Positions 28,846-38,271 of a stretch of DNA of 64,000 bases are shown here, in pieces. The position numbers and the translations under genes were made by a program. This DNA comes from Flavobacterium sp. TAB 87. Its GTDB lineage: Bacteria > Bacteroidota > Bacteroidia > Flavobacteriales > Flavobacteriaceae. Within the stretch, counting starts at the first letter, position 1. Each line of letters begins with the position of its first letter. The notes beneath the pieces are model-generated. The model ran no database searches. It saw nothing but the letters and a program-made list of their open reading frames with translations, and was not told where the DNA came from. Where the stretch lies: NCBI RefSeq assembly GCF_001529295.1, contig NZ_LLWK01000036.1, positions 226,784 to 290,783 of the forward strand, read 5' to 3'.

Positions 28846-30018
28846 ATGGATAATAGAAACTGGCAAGAAATTGACAAAGCAAAAAATGCCGCTTTAGAAG
28901 TACTCTTGCACAATGCAAAAGGTCCGTTTCACGGTCTGCCAAGAACGGCCGCATGGGGCTATCCCGAACCCTACACTCGAGATTTAATGATTTCGATATT
29001 AGGTATAGCTGTTTCTGGAAATGAAAAGTTGACTGTCGCTATGGAAAAAACATTGCAAATCCTTTCTAAAAATCAGTCTGAAAGAGGACACATACCTTCG
29101 TTTGTTCATGATAGTGGCAACCGAGGCGCGAGCGACACCACACCACTTTTTCTACTCGCCGTAGGTATTTTTAGAAAGTATACTGGCAGAGCCGATTTTC
29201 TAGAAGAAGCAGTTCAAAAAGCGCTTAAGTGGATGGAATACCAAAGTCCTTCTGATGAATACCTAATCGCCCAGTTGCCTACCAGTGATTGGCGAGACGA
29301 GCAATGGGTTCTCGGATTCGGACTTTTTGTAAACACACTAACTTACAGTTATTTAAAAATGCTTGGTTATGATGAGCGTGCGCAAAAACTACAAAGCGCA
29401 ATGCAGCATTTTACAATTACAAGCAACTCTAACGACACCCATTTACATGAAGGAATGGTGGTGAAAAAAAAACCGTATTATGCTTTATGGTCGTATAAAA
29501 TATACAGCAGCGAACGCTTTGATCTTTTGGGAAATAGTATTGCAATACTATCTGGACTAGCTGCTCCCGATCGAGCCGAACATATGATCGCTTGGATTGA
29601 AGACCAATGCCATAAAATGATGGAAAATGGAGACCTAGCATTACCTATTGCTCCCAATCTATTTCCGTTTATATTACCTGAAGATTCGGATTGGTTGCCA
29701 AGATATGAAACCTTCAATAAACCGGGAGATTATCATAATGGCGGTATTTGGCCTTTTGTTTCTGGTTTTCAAATTGCTGCACTGACGGCCGCAGGAAAGC
29801 ATAAATTGGCTAGAGAGAAATTGGATACGCTAACCAATCTGGTAAAAATTTCGCACAATAAAGAGTTAGAATATGGCTTTAACGAGTGGTACAAGGCACA
29901 AGATGCAATGCCTATGGGACAGGATTGGCAAACGTGGTCGGCTGCAATGTACTTGTACGCTGCGCAATGCGTAGCAGATAAAAAACCGCATTTTTTTGAT
30001 TTTTCAGTTCATCAGTAA
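28846..30018 (+). CDS. (alpha/alpha)6-barrel glycoside hydrolase, GDE/GH100-like
   Basis: A 390-residue soluble protein without a signal peptide. Visible signatures are YPEPYTRDLMISILGIA near residue 43, LPTSDWRDEQWVLGFG (probable catalytic acid region) near 145, FNKPGDYHNGGIWPFVSGF near 292 and GQDWQTWSAAMYLYAAQ near 363. These resemble glycogen-debranching C-domains and neutral/alkaline invertases (GH100). Whether it cleaves sucrose, alpha-1,6-glucan or the product of the adjacent GT4 is open. Confidence 0.75.
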   Translation: MDNRNWQEIDKAKNAALEVLLHNAKGPFHGLPRTAAWGYPEPYTRDLMISILGIAVSGNEKLTVAMEKTLQILSKNQSERGHIPSFVHDSGNRGASDTTPLFLLAVGIFRKYTGRADFLEEAVQKALKWMEYQSPSDEYLIAQLPTSDWRDEQWVLGFGLFVNTLTYSYLKMLGYDERAQKLQSAMQHFTITSNSNDTHLHEGMVVKKKPYYALWSYKIYSSERFDLLGNSIAILSGLAAPDRAEHMIAWIEDQCHKMMENGDLALPIAPNLFPFILPEDSDWLPRYETFNKPGDYHNGGIWPFVSGFQIAALTAAGKHKLAREKLDTLTNLVKISHNKELEYGFNEWYKAQDAMPMGQDWQTWSAAMYLYAAQCVADKKPHFFDFSVHQ

Positions 30019-30560
30019 TTTGATTATCTTGAGAAATAAATTAATCTGCTTCTTTTATCAGATATTTATTTTTTATTTCTAAATGACTTGACGCATCACT
30101 ACAAAAAAAACACAACACCAAACTCAGGTATTATAAAACCTCTCGAATCGGTAAGCAACAACTGATAAGTAGGAAGTAGTATAAAGTCACATACTGGCTG
30201 AAGCAATTTCCGCAGGTAAAAAGACGAATATTTATTTTCAAAAATACTACGTCCGTTCTTATTTCGATCAATGCAAATTGCTGCAATGATCGCGTGGTTC
30301 TTTACATACCTGTTTATTTCTTACTGTGCCACGAATAAAATCTAGTAGCATTGCTAAAATAAAGAGCTAAAACATAGTGTTACTATATTCATATTTGTTC
30401 GAGCATACTATTTCTCATCTTTTAGCTTTAAAATAAACGCTACAAAGAAAATGTGATTTCTAACTAATCTAAGGAATTTGAAAACAATAGACAAACGCTA
30501 TCAATATTTTAAGTACACAGAATTTGAGTACAATTTAGAAACTTCTTAATCTTCATTCGA
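30019..30560. other. Intergenic region between convergent genes
   Basis: About 540 bases with no supportable frame. A weak hairpin (ATCTG/CAGAT) followed by T-rich sequence near 30050-30085 could be the terminator of the glycosidase operon. Nothing else recognised. Confidence 0.5.
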
Positions 30561-31610
30561 TTAATTTTTAAGATTAATCAATCGATTAATATCGAGCATC
30601 TTGATGCCTTTTTCTGTCTTTTCAATTAAACCTTCATTTTTAAAATCAGTCAAAGTCCGACTCACCGTTTCTGATGCAGTTCCCGACATCGCAGCAAGAT
30701 CATTGCGGGTAATTTTAAGACAATTACCATCTGCATGATGTATTTTAAACAATCTAATAATAGCTTTGGCAATACGCTTTCGTACACTTTGATAGGCCAG
30801 TTGTAATAAATGCTCTTCTTTTTCTCTGATGTCTTGACACAGTATACTGATAAATTTTGCTGCAAGATCAGGATATTGGTATAATAGTTCGTCTAACTGT
30901 TCTTTTGGCATAAAGCACAAGGTGCTATCGTCGATTGCAGTTGCTGTATCCGTGTACGTTTCGGTAGACAACATCACATTAATGTCCAGAAAGTCATCGG
31001 CTTCAAATATTCCTGTCATTAATTCACGACCATCTTCTGCTAATCTAATCGTTTTAATCTTTCCGCTAATGACCATGTATATGCCTAAAGCTTTGTCGCC
31101 TTCATGATGAATGACTTGCTTTTTTTTGTAGTGTCGGCATTTTTGCTGCTCTATAATTTTCTTAAATTCAGTCAAACTTTCTATATTAGAAAGCTGTTGA
31201 TCTAACTTATCTAGAGCGCTACCATAAAACGCATTTTGCACATCTTTCTTTTTTAGGCGGCTTTCTATAGCATTTAGAAGCTCTAAGTCATCAAAAGGCT
31301 TGGTGAGGTAATCATCTGCTCCCATATCCATTCCTCTCCTTACATCCATTCTATCGGCTTTCGCTGTTATAAATATAAATGGAATGGTACTGGTTTCTAA
31401 ATGTTTTTTAAGCACATATAAAACACCATAACCATCCAGTTCTGCCATCATAATGTCACATAAAATAATGTCGGGTATGATTTTTAAAGCTAATTCAATT
31501 CCAGCCTTTCCATTAGCTGCTTCAGACACAGTGTACTTTGCTAATTCTAAAATTTCAACAATATTGTCGCGAACAGTATCATTATCTTCAATTACTAAAA
31601 CTTTGCTCAT
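30561..31610 (-). CDS. Response regulator with cNMP-binding and FNR/Crp-type HTH output
   Basis: A 349-residue fusion. Residues 1-120 are a receiver (phosphoacceptor D52 in LCDIMMAELDGYG, Lys in TKPFDD); residues about 150-260 are a cyclic-nucleotide-binding-like beta barrel (HHEGDKALGIYMVISGKIKT); the end is a Crp/Fnr winged helix (LAAMSGTASETVSRTLTDF). The recognition helix has E-x-x-S-R, as in FNR, which reads TTGAT half sites; three TGAY-N4-ATCA palindromes lie in nearby promoters. Its start overlaps the kinase gene by 4 bases. It likely controls the stress island on command of that kinase. Confidence 0.9.
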   Translation of the reverse strand: MSKVLVIEDNDTVRDNIVEILELAKYTVSEAANGKAGIELALKIIPDIILCDIMMAELDGYGVLYVLKKHLETSTIPFIFITAKADRMDVRRGMDMGADDYLTKPFDDLELLNAIESRLKKKDVQNAFYGSALDKLDQQLSNIESLTEFKKIIEQQKCRHYKKKQVIHHEGDKALGIYMVISGKIKTIRLAEDGRELMTGIFEADDFLDINVMLSTETYTDTATAIDDSTLCFMPKEQLDELLYQYPDLAAKFISILCQDIREKEEHLLQLAYQSVRKRIAKAIIRLFKIHHADGNCLKITRNDLAAMSGTASETVSRTLTDFKNEGLIEKTEKGIKMLDINRLINLKN

Positions 31611-32791
31611 TGCATGGGAAATAAAAGGGTGAATACTGTGCCCTGATGTGGCGTACTTTTAAAGGAAATTGTTCCATTCATTAAGCTGGTATAACGGGCT
31701 ACAATAGTAAGTCCTAAACCCGTACCAGATACATTCCCTGCATTTTGTGCTCTAAAGAAAGGCTCAAATAAATGCTTCTGATCTTGCTCGGGAATTCCGA
31801 TGCCATCGTCTTTTATACTAATAATGCATTGGCTTTCATCAATGCTTGTTTTAAATTCAATTACAGTACATTCTTCTGAATATTTTATGGCATTTACAAT
31901 CAAATTTATAATACTGTTTTTAATGAGATTTTTATCTAGACTAACTGTTACACTAGCTCCGTAATGACTGTACTTTATAAATTGTCCTTGTTTTACAAGA
32001 AGTTGCAGTTCTTCCGCAATCTCTGTTCCCAATTCTACCAGGTTGAAAGAACTATAAACTGGTTTTACATTATTGATGCCCTTCTTTTCGGCATATAAAA
32101 AATCATTTAAAATGGAGGTGAGATTGCTTACCGCACATTTAATTTTTTTTACATGTTTTTCTATATTAGGATTGCTGTACTCTTGCGCATACTTACTGAT
32201 CAAAGATGCCGACAACTGTATGGTACTTAATGGCGTTCTAAATTCATGCGAAGCCATCGATAAAAACTGGCTTTTTAACTTATTAAGTTGTTTCTCTTTT
32301 ACTAGCGATTGACTAATTTTTTCTTTTGCCAGCTGCAAATCGGCAATTGTACTGTTTAGCGATTCCGTTCGATCCTCAACCACTTCTTCCAGGTGAGACG
32401 CATATTGCTGCAGGCGGTCTTCCGCTTCTTTTTGCTGACTTAAATCGTGTATAAATCCGCAGTATATGCTTCTGTCTAAAAACTGTACTTCACTCACTTC
32501 CAAATGCAACGGAAACAAATTGCCGTTTTTACGAACACCAATCGATTGCCGTCCAGTACCTATACTAGATTTAAAGCTTTTGTTATAACTGTTAATATAC
32601 ATATGGGACTCTTTTTTACAAGAGGAAGGAATTAATATCGAGATATTTTTACCGATCAATTGCTGCTCTAAATAACCAAATAAGGCACAAGCTGATGGAT
32701 TGATCGATTCAATGGTACCATACTCATCAATCGTTAAAATACCATCAATAGCATTTTGTATTACGGCTTTAAGTAAGGCACTATTCTCCAT
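31607..32791 (-). CDS. PAS-domain histidine kinase (soluble)
   Basis: A 394-residue kinase with no membrane helix. Residues about 1-125 are a PAS domain with PAC-like end (ILTIDEYGTIESINPSACAL, VQFLDRSIYCGFIHDLSQQ), followed by a coiled-coil linker (130-180), a DHp helix with H-box FLSMASHEFRTPLSTIQLSA, and a CA domain (NLIVNAIKYSE, DDGIGIPEQD, GTGLGLTIVARY). The layout recalls FixL-type oxygen or redox sensors, and the partner has an FNR-like output, but no heme-binding residue can be claimed from the sequence. First gene of a two-gene operon. Confidence 0.9.
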   Translation of the reverse strand: MENSALLKAVIQNAIDGILTIDEYGTIESINPSACALFGYLEQQLIGKNISILIPSSCKKESHMYINSYNKSFKSSIGTGRQSIGVRKNGNLFPLHLEVSEVQFLDRSIYCGFIHDLSQQKEAEDRLQQYASHLEEVVEDRTESLNSTIADLQLAKEKISQSLVKEKQLNKLKSQFLSMASHEFRTPLSTIQLSASLISKYAQEYSNPNIEKHVKKIKCAVSNLTSILNDFLYAEKKGINNVKPVYSSFNLVELGTEIAEELQLLVKQGQFIKYSHYGASVTVSLDKNLIKNSIINLIVNAIKYSEECTVIEFKTSIDESQCIISIKDDGIGIPEQDQKHLFEPFFRAQNAGNVSGTGLGLTIVARYTSLMNGTISFKSTPHQGTVFTLLFPMQ

Positions 32792-33046
32792 GCGCGTTGC
32801 AATGATCGTATAGCAATCACCATAACAAATATACCAAATTAAATTTCAAATAATAATTTAACTCATTTAAAAACAATACAATAGAAACAAAAAATAAATA
32901 CTTTTCTTACTTAAAAGTATCATAAAACTCTAATTTTTATACAGCATTTTACAATTTTTACTACTTATTCAATCCATTTAAATTTGAGGTATCAATATTA
33001 AACTATCAGCAAAGTGTAAATAAACTGATGCGGAACATTTTTATAA

Positions 33047-33060
33047 GTGACCTGAATCAT
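33047..33060 (+). promoter_or_regulatory. FNR/Crp-like palindrome (site C)
   Basis: GTGACCTGAATCAT, a TGAC-N4-ATCA box. A CAACTTTG element (near TAnnTTTG) lies at 33083-33090; a start near 33096 would put the box centre at about -42, the class II activator position. Confidence 0.5.
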
Positions 33061-33122
33061 TTCGTGACTTTAGCTTATACAGCAACTTTGTTTAAAACAT
33101 AAAATAACTTAAAACCAATACA

Positions 33123-33701
33123 ATGAAAACAAAAAAAAAATTAACACTGGTAGCACTACTTACCCTTGGTTTTATTGCAAATGCACAAATCGAAAAAGGT
33201 AATGTGCTTATTGGAGGTAATCTTGCCAATATTAGTTTAGGACTAAATGATCCGAATGTCATAAGTATCGACATCAGCCCAAAAGTGGCCTGGTTTATTA
33301 AAGACAATATTGCATTGGGAGGTTATTTAAACTTTGGTATTGAAACGGCAAAACATTCGAATACCACTACCAATTACGGAATTGGCGCATTGGGCCGCTA
33401 TTATGCAGGAGCTGAAGGAGAACTGGTAAAACACAGTCGGTTTTTTGCAGAAGCGACCGTAGGTCTAGGTGGTGTAAATGTGAGTGATGCTGATAATACT
33501 AACGGACTAAATTTAAGTGTCGGCCCAGGTTTCTCCTATTTTATAACACCAAATATTGGCTTAGAAGCCTTGCTGAAATACAATGGATTGGTGGGTTTTG
33601 GAAGCACTCCCTATCAAAATAACTTAAATCTTTCTTTTGGTTTTCAAATTTATTTACCGGGTCGTAAAAGCATGAACAAAGTAAAAAACGATTTTGACTG
33701 A
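33123..33701 (+). CDS. Small outer-membrane beta-barrel protein
   Basis: A 192-residue protein with a signal peptide (residues 1-22, ending ANAQ). The mature part alternates hydrophobic strands and glycine-rich turns (NVLIGGNLANISLGL, NIALGGYLNFGIETA, YAGAEGELVKHSRFFAEATVGLGG), the pattern of an eight-stranded OmpW/OmpX-like barrel, though the end (FQIYLPGRKSMNKVKNDFD) continues past the last strand. Role is unknown. It has the best-placed FNR-like site in the window, so it is likely a target of the REC-FNR regulator. Confidence 0.78.
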   Translation: MKTKKKLTLVALLTLGFIANAQIEKGNVLIGGNLANISLGLNDPNVISIDISPKVAWFIKDNIALGGYLNFGIETAKHSNTTTNYGIGALGRYYAGAEGELVKHSRFFAEATVGLGGVNVSDADNTNGLNLSVGPGFSYFITPNIGLEALLKYNGLVGFGSTPYQNNLNLSFGFQIYLPGRKSMNKVKNDFD

Positions 33702-33746
33702 AGTGTTTCAGTAGGTATTTTTAATGTATTGCAAAGCACAACCGAA

Positions 33747-34425
33747 ATGAAAAGTAATAAAGAATTGCATAAAGATGTAAAAGTGTCTTAAAATGGGAGC
33801 CTATTCTTTTTAATGCAAACATTGCTGTAACGGATCTAGAAGGAATAATTACTCTTTTGGGAACAGTTGGATAGTTAGATCAGGAAGGAAAAAGCAGAAG
33901 AAGCGGTAAAATTTGTAACGTCGTGTAAAAGCAGTGGTACCAAATATTGAAGGCTGTTTTGAGAGTATTGATAAAAAAAACGATACTGAAATTGCTGCGG
34001 AAATTCGGCACGCATTCAAATGGCACTGGGACATTCCCGATGAAAATATAAAACTACACGCTAAAAATGGCTGCTTAATAGTAACGAGCGAAATTGAATG
34101 GAACAAACAAAAACAAGCTGCAAAATTAACTGTTAGTAATTTTTTAGGTGTAAAAGAAATTGCAAACAACATTACTATTTTACAAAAGCTAAAGAAAGCT
34201 GCCTGTACCATTAAAAATATAGAACGGGCACTCTGGCGGAACGTGACCATTGATCATAATGATATTACGATAACGGTTGCTCCTGCCAATAAGATCACGT
34301 TAATTGATATGTTCGATTCTTTGCACCAAAAAGAAGAACCAACTCGAATTGCATGGAGCACTCCAGGAGTTTTAAAAGTAGACAATCAATTAACTGTCGA
34401 TACAGATATAGTTTCATCTAAATAA
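33747..34425 (+). pseudogene. Decayed BON-domain protein gene
   Basis: Remains of a three-BON-domain (OsmY-like) stress protein. It begins in one frame at ATG 33747 (MKSNKELHKDV), shifts to a second frame at about 33791 (KWEPILFNANIAVTDLEG, then GIITLLGTVG and an in-frame TAG), and shifts again to the frame open at 33934-34425, which carries the second BON domain (AFKWHWDIPDENIKLHAKN) and a worn third one ending in RIAWSTPGVLKVDNQL. At least two frameshifts and one stop interrupt it. The 163-codon downstream frame could still be expressed, but it lacks the first domain. Confidence 0.75.
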
Positions 34426-34467
34426 ATTTTAAATAAAAAAAACCTACTTTCGTACGAAACTACTACC

Positions 34468-34956
34468 ATGAAAAACAGCATAATCTACATTCTATTTGTC
34501 TTAACCGCTACATTAGTGTTACTAAATCGCTACACGCCTCTTTACATTAATAATTCGGTGCTCCATTTTATCGTATTATTTATTGCCGCAAGTTCTTTTG
34601 TCATAATTGTGGGCCACTTGTTAGGAAAACTTAAAAGCAACAAATCAATTCTACTTACTTTTTTAATCATCGGAATTCTTTGTTTTGGAAAAGCTTTTTT
34701 TACTTGGGAAGGCGACTGGAAAACACAAACTGTTGTTTATAAGAATATGCAAAATGGAAACAATACTATTGAGCAGCAACTTAAAGCTAGTAGGTTCGCT
34801 TTCGGATATAGAAAACGCATCATCGAACGCTTAAAAGTAATGCCTCTTATTGATTGGACAACTGATATTGACACTTCAAACCTTGATCAAACAAAATGGC
34901 AAAAAGTAGACCTCAACATTAATGAAATGAACTTACCGCAGTCCAACTTTGAATAA
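34468..34956 (+). CDS. Membrane protein of unknown function
   Basis: A 162-residue protein with three predicted membrane helices at about residues 4-20, 31-50 and 60-80, followed by a soluble tail of 80 residues (WEGDWKTQTVVYKNMQNG, KASRFAFGYRKRIIERLKV). No family is recognised. It lies 42 bases after the decayed BON gene on the same strand. Confidence 0.65.
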   Translation: MKNSIIYILFVLTATLVLLNRYTPLYINNSVLHFIVLFIAASSFVIIVGHLLGKLKSNKSILLTFLIIGILCFGKAFFTWEGDWKTQTVVYKNMQNGNNTIEQQLKASRFAFGYRKRIIERLKVMPLIDWTTDIDTSNLDQTKWQKVDLNINEMNLPQSNFE

Positions 34957-35275
34957 AAAATGAGAGAAAAAAGCAAACAAAAAAGCTAAAAAATTAAATT
35001 TAAAAGAAGAACTAATTACGGAAACAGATGAGCTGTAAAAGCTTATATTCAGCAACTGCGTTTTACCTGTAAAAAAATTTGGAGTTGTAAATACAGGCAG
35101 CTCGTCTAGCACAGCTAGTAAATCAAAGTAAATGTTACAAGCCCCATTATTGTAACCACTTTCTTGAGTTTTAGCTGATACAACTACAAAACGGTAAGTG
35201 ATGAGGTTTTAAAGTTATTCTCTTCAATTATATTGGCGAAATTACGGCGCTTAAAAAAACAATTCAACTTTTGCG
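34957..35275. other. Intergenic region with a degenerate small frame
   Basis: About 320 bases without an intact gene. A broken plus-strand frame near 34960-35130 reads about 20 Lys/Asn-rich residues (ending ELITETDEL), a stop, then a tail NTGSSSSTASKSK before another stop; a short ATG at 34960 is out of frame with it. It loosely recalls a peptide-precursor gene but cannot be called one. Confidence 0.35.
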
Positions 35276-37015
35276 TTACGAGCTAAAGTTCTTGGTACTA
35301 TCAAAAACATTCATTCTTATACTAAACGTACTTCCAAAACCGAGCTCACTTTCTAAAGCAATTTTTCCATTTTGTGCTTCGATAAACTCTTTACTAATTG
35401 CCAGTCCCAAACCAGTACCTGATTTGCTGCTACCAGGAATTTGAAAATATTTATCAAAAACTTTATTCTTATATCTTGAGTCGATTCCTTTGCCGTTATC
35501 AATTACTTCAAACACAATTTGCTCTACATCTCTTTTGACACGAATTATAATTTTGCTCTGCTCTGAAGAATAAGCGATTGCATTGGTTAAAAAATTTATT
35601 AAAACCCAAGCTGTTTTTTCGCTGTCAGCTATGATCTCTGGTAAATCTTCTTCAGCGTCGACAGAAATTTCAATATTTTTGTTTTCGGATTGCATTTTTA
35701 CAGCTTCTACTGCTTGATACACAATTTTGTACGGACTTGTTTTTTCTATTTGCAATTGAATTTTTCCCGTTTCCAGTTGAGAAAGATCCAGCAATTCGCC
35801 TGTTATTTTCAAAAGGCGCTGGCTGTCTTCTTTTATACTTTCCATCAGTTGTTTTTGATCGTCATTAATGCTTCCAGTTTCTGCTCGTTCTAGCAATTGC
35901 AAACTAAATTTAATAGAAGCAATTGGTGTTTTTAGCTCATGCGAAACTGTAGCTATAAAATTCGTTTTCGCAAAATCCAATTCTTTAAATACAGTTATAT
36001 TTCGAAGAATAATTACATCGCCAATAGCAATAACCTTATCTTCTCCAGTCGGTATTATGGTGATTTCTACTACTTCTTTTTCAAAATAACTTTCTTTGCC
36101 ATCTGCAAAGATCTTCATCGGTCCCGACTTTGTAGTTTGATTTACATCAATCAATGACTTGATCAAATCGTTTTTTTCTGCTAAAGAATTAGCCAATTTA
36201 CCAATTACTTCTTCCTTCTTTAAACCAACAATTTTTAAGGTTTCATCGTTGGCAAATAATATAATATTTTCGCTGTCCAGACCAATTATTGGATCGTGCA
36301 TTTTATTGATTAACGTTTCCAGTCGCTTTTTCTCAAACGATAATTTGTACAAATTGCTGCTGTGGTATTCTTGTAGCTTTTCGGCCATCGTATTAAAAGA
36401 GCGCGCCAAATCGCCATACTCATTATGACTTAAAAAATGAACACGTTCTGAATAGTTTTTATTTGCAATTTCTTGAATACTTGCCGTCAATTCCTTAATC
36501 GGATTGGCGATGTTGTTTGGTAAATTAACCAACAAGTTAAATGCTATTAAAAAACACAAGCTTCCTAAAATCATAATCGAAAAGCTAGTGTTTTCTGCAG
36601 TCTGCTTGGCCACATCACTTTTTAACTTAATCGCGTTCATGTTGTGTTTCATAATCTCAAAAATGTTCTGATGAATATAAGACTGCAAACTATCGGTAGC
36701 TTTAGTATCTTTTAATAACTTAAAATTAGATAGCAGTGTGTAAGTCGCTTTGTTTTCGCCAACTTCAGTAATGTTTTTTAATTGTTTGTTTAAGTTTTTT
36801 TCGAAAAGAGCAATAGATTTAATTTCATCGTCTTCATAAATGTCCAAAGCCAACAGCATATTTCGCGTATATTCTAAAGAATCGTAATTAGCGTTTAGAA
36901 TGTTTTGAGTGTCTTTTTTAATTGAATTGATACAATAAACGCTCACAATTGAAAGGACAATTATCAGCACAAATAGCAAACCTACACCCAGATTTAATTT
37001 GGTTTTAATTCTCAT
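35276..37015 (-). CDS. Membrane histidine kinase (HAMP-PAS-HisKA), Kdp-associated
   Basis: A 579-residue kinase. Two membrane helices (about 8-28 and 150-170) enclose a 120-residue sensor region; then HAMP (about 170-225), PAS (about 230-345), H-box FIATVSHELKTPIASIKFSL, and ATP-binding motifs NFLTNAIAYSS, DNGKGIDSRY and GTGLGLAISKEF. Its ATG overlaps the stop of the KdpD N-terminal gene (TAATG), so translation is coupled. It supplies the kinase half that the truncated KdpD lacks. Last gene of the kdp operon. Confidence 0.9.
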   Translation of the reverse strand: MRIKTKLNLGVGLLFVLIIVLSIVSVYCINSIKKDTQNILNANYDSLEYTRNMLLALDIYEDDEIKSIALFEKNLNKQLKNITEVGENKATYTLLSNFKLLKDTKATDSLQSYIHQNIFEIMKHNMNAIKLKSDVAKQTAENTSFSIMILGSLCFLIAFNLLVNLPNNIANPIKELTASIQEIANKNYSERVHFLSHNEYGDLARSFNTMAEKLQEYHSSNLYKLSFEKKRLETLINKMHDPIIGLDSENIILFANDETLKIVGLKKEEVIGKLANSLAEKNDLIKSLIDVNQTTKSGPMKIFADGKESYFEKEVVEITIIPTGEDKVIAIGDVIILRNITVFKELDFAKTNFIATVSHELKTPIASIKFSLQLLERAETGSINDDQKQLMESIKEDSQRLLKITGELLDLSQLETGKIQLQIEKTSPYKIVYQAVEAVKMQSENKNIEISVDAEEDLPEIIADSEKTAWVLINFLTNAIAYSSEQSKIIIRVKRDVEQIVFEVIDNGKGIDSRYKNKVFDKYFQIPGSSKSGTGLGLAISKEFIEAQNGKIALESELGFGSTFSIRMNVFDSTKNFSS

Positions 37016-38142
37016 TAGGATAAAATGATAAGGTCAACTTTTGAAGATGACAATTTGTTTAATAATTTATTGAAAATAGTGGTTGACAAAATTACCTTAA
37101 ATAAATTTAAATGTGGTTTTCCGATGCAAACCGTGGTAATTTGTTTTTGCTCCACTAACTCTAAAATGGCCTCTGTAATTTTACTTTCTTTTTTCTTGAT
37201 GACTTCGGCACCCAACTGTGTAGCCAATTTAAAATTATTAATTAAATGGCGCTGTTTGTCCAACGGAATTTTGGTATTACTTTCCTTTGGCGTTTCCACA
37301 TACAAAACGAACCAAACACTGTTATAATAACTCGCCAGTCTTGCCGTTTTTCTGATAACTATTTTTGCCGTTTTATCGTTACTGCTAATGCAGGCCAACA
37401 GTTTTTCATGTCGCGCATTGGGGTTCTTAGGTACTTCATTTTCTACTTTTCGAAAAACTTGACTAGCCACTTCTTTTAAAGCTAGCTCTCTTAATTGTAA
37501 TATTTGATCTGCCTTAAAAAAATTATTGAGCGCGCGCTGAATTTTATCTTCAATATAAATTTTACCTTCCTTTAATCGATTGATCAGTTCTTCGGAAGTT
37601 AAGTCAATATTTACAACCTCATCTGCCAAACGCAATACATTATCAGGAATTCGCTCTTTAACATCAATACCTGTAATGCGTTTTACATCTTCATTTAAAC
37701 TCTCAATATGTTGAATATTTACTGCCGAAATCACATTAATTCCCGCATCTAAAATCTCTAAAACATCTTGCCATCGTTTTTCATTCTTACTTCCTTCAAT
37801 ATTGGTGTGTGCCAGTTCATCTACAATAACCACTTCAGGACGCAAATTAATAATGGCTTGAACATCCATCTCCTCGAGATTTTTGCCTTTATAAAAAATA
37901 GAACGACGCGGAATAACGGGTAAACCGTTTACTAGTTCATGTGTTTCTTTGCGGTTGTGCGTTTCAATATAACCAATCTTAACATCAATTCCTTTTTTTA
38001 ATAAGGTCTGTGTTTCTTGCAGCATGCGATACGTTTTACCGACACCAGCGCTCATACCGATGTAAATTTTAAATTTACCTCTGCGAGATTTCTGAATTAA
38101 GTCTAGAAAATGTTGCGCGTTGTTTTGTTTTTCTTGATCCAT
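37015..38142 (-). CDS. KdpD N-terminal sensor half (KdpD domain plus USP domain)
   Basis: A 375-residue protein corresponding only to the cytoplasmic N-terminal part of the K+ sensor kinase KdpD. The KdpD domain has the Walker-A-like GMSAGVGKTYRMLQ and the Walker-B-like VVIVDELAHTNIEGSKN; a universal-stress-protein domain follows from about residue 245 (KLLACISSNDKTAKIVIRK). It has no membrane helices or kinase domain; those appear in the next gene. In E. coli both halves are one 894-residue protein. The split form is common in Bacteroidota. Confidence 0.9.
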   Translation of the reverse strand: MDQEKQNNAQHFLDLIQKSRRGKFKIYIGMSAGVGKTYRMLQETQTLLKKGIDVKIGYIETHNRKETHELVNGLPVIPRRSIFYKGKNLEEMDVQAIINLRPEVVIVDELAHTNIEGSKNEKRWQDVLEILDAGINVISAVNIQHIESLNEDVKRITGIDVKERIPDNVLRLADEVVNIDLTSEELINRLKEGKIYIEDKIQRALNNFFKADQILQLRELALKEVASQVFRKVENEVPKNPNARHEKLLACISSNDKTAKIVIRKTARLASYYNSVWFVLYVETPKESNTKIPLDKQRHLINNFKLATQLGAEVIKKKESKITEAILELVEQKQITTVCIGKPHLNLFKVILSTTIFNKLLNKLSSSKVDLIILS

Positions 38143-38271
38143 TTATGCTGAATTTATTTCAGAGCCAATTTATGTACTACTACAGCAATTACTGTTTTGC
38201 GAAATTATTTTGTATTTGATAACTCAGGATTTTTAATAAAGCTTTTGAATCTAAAAAGTGCCTTTGCTGCA

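Noticed and set aside
33934..34425. Intact 163-residue BON protein
   Set aside because: The first BON domain is recognisable upstream in two other frames with a stop, so this is the tail of a broken gene.
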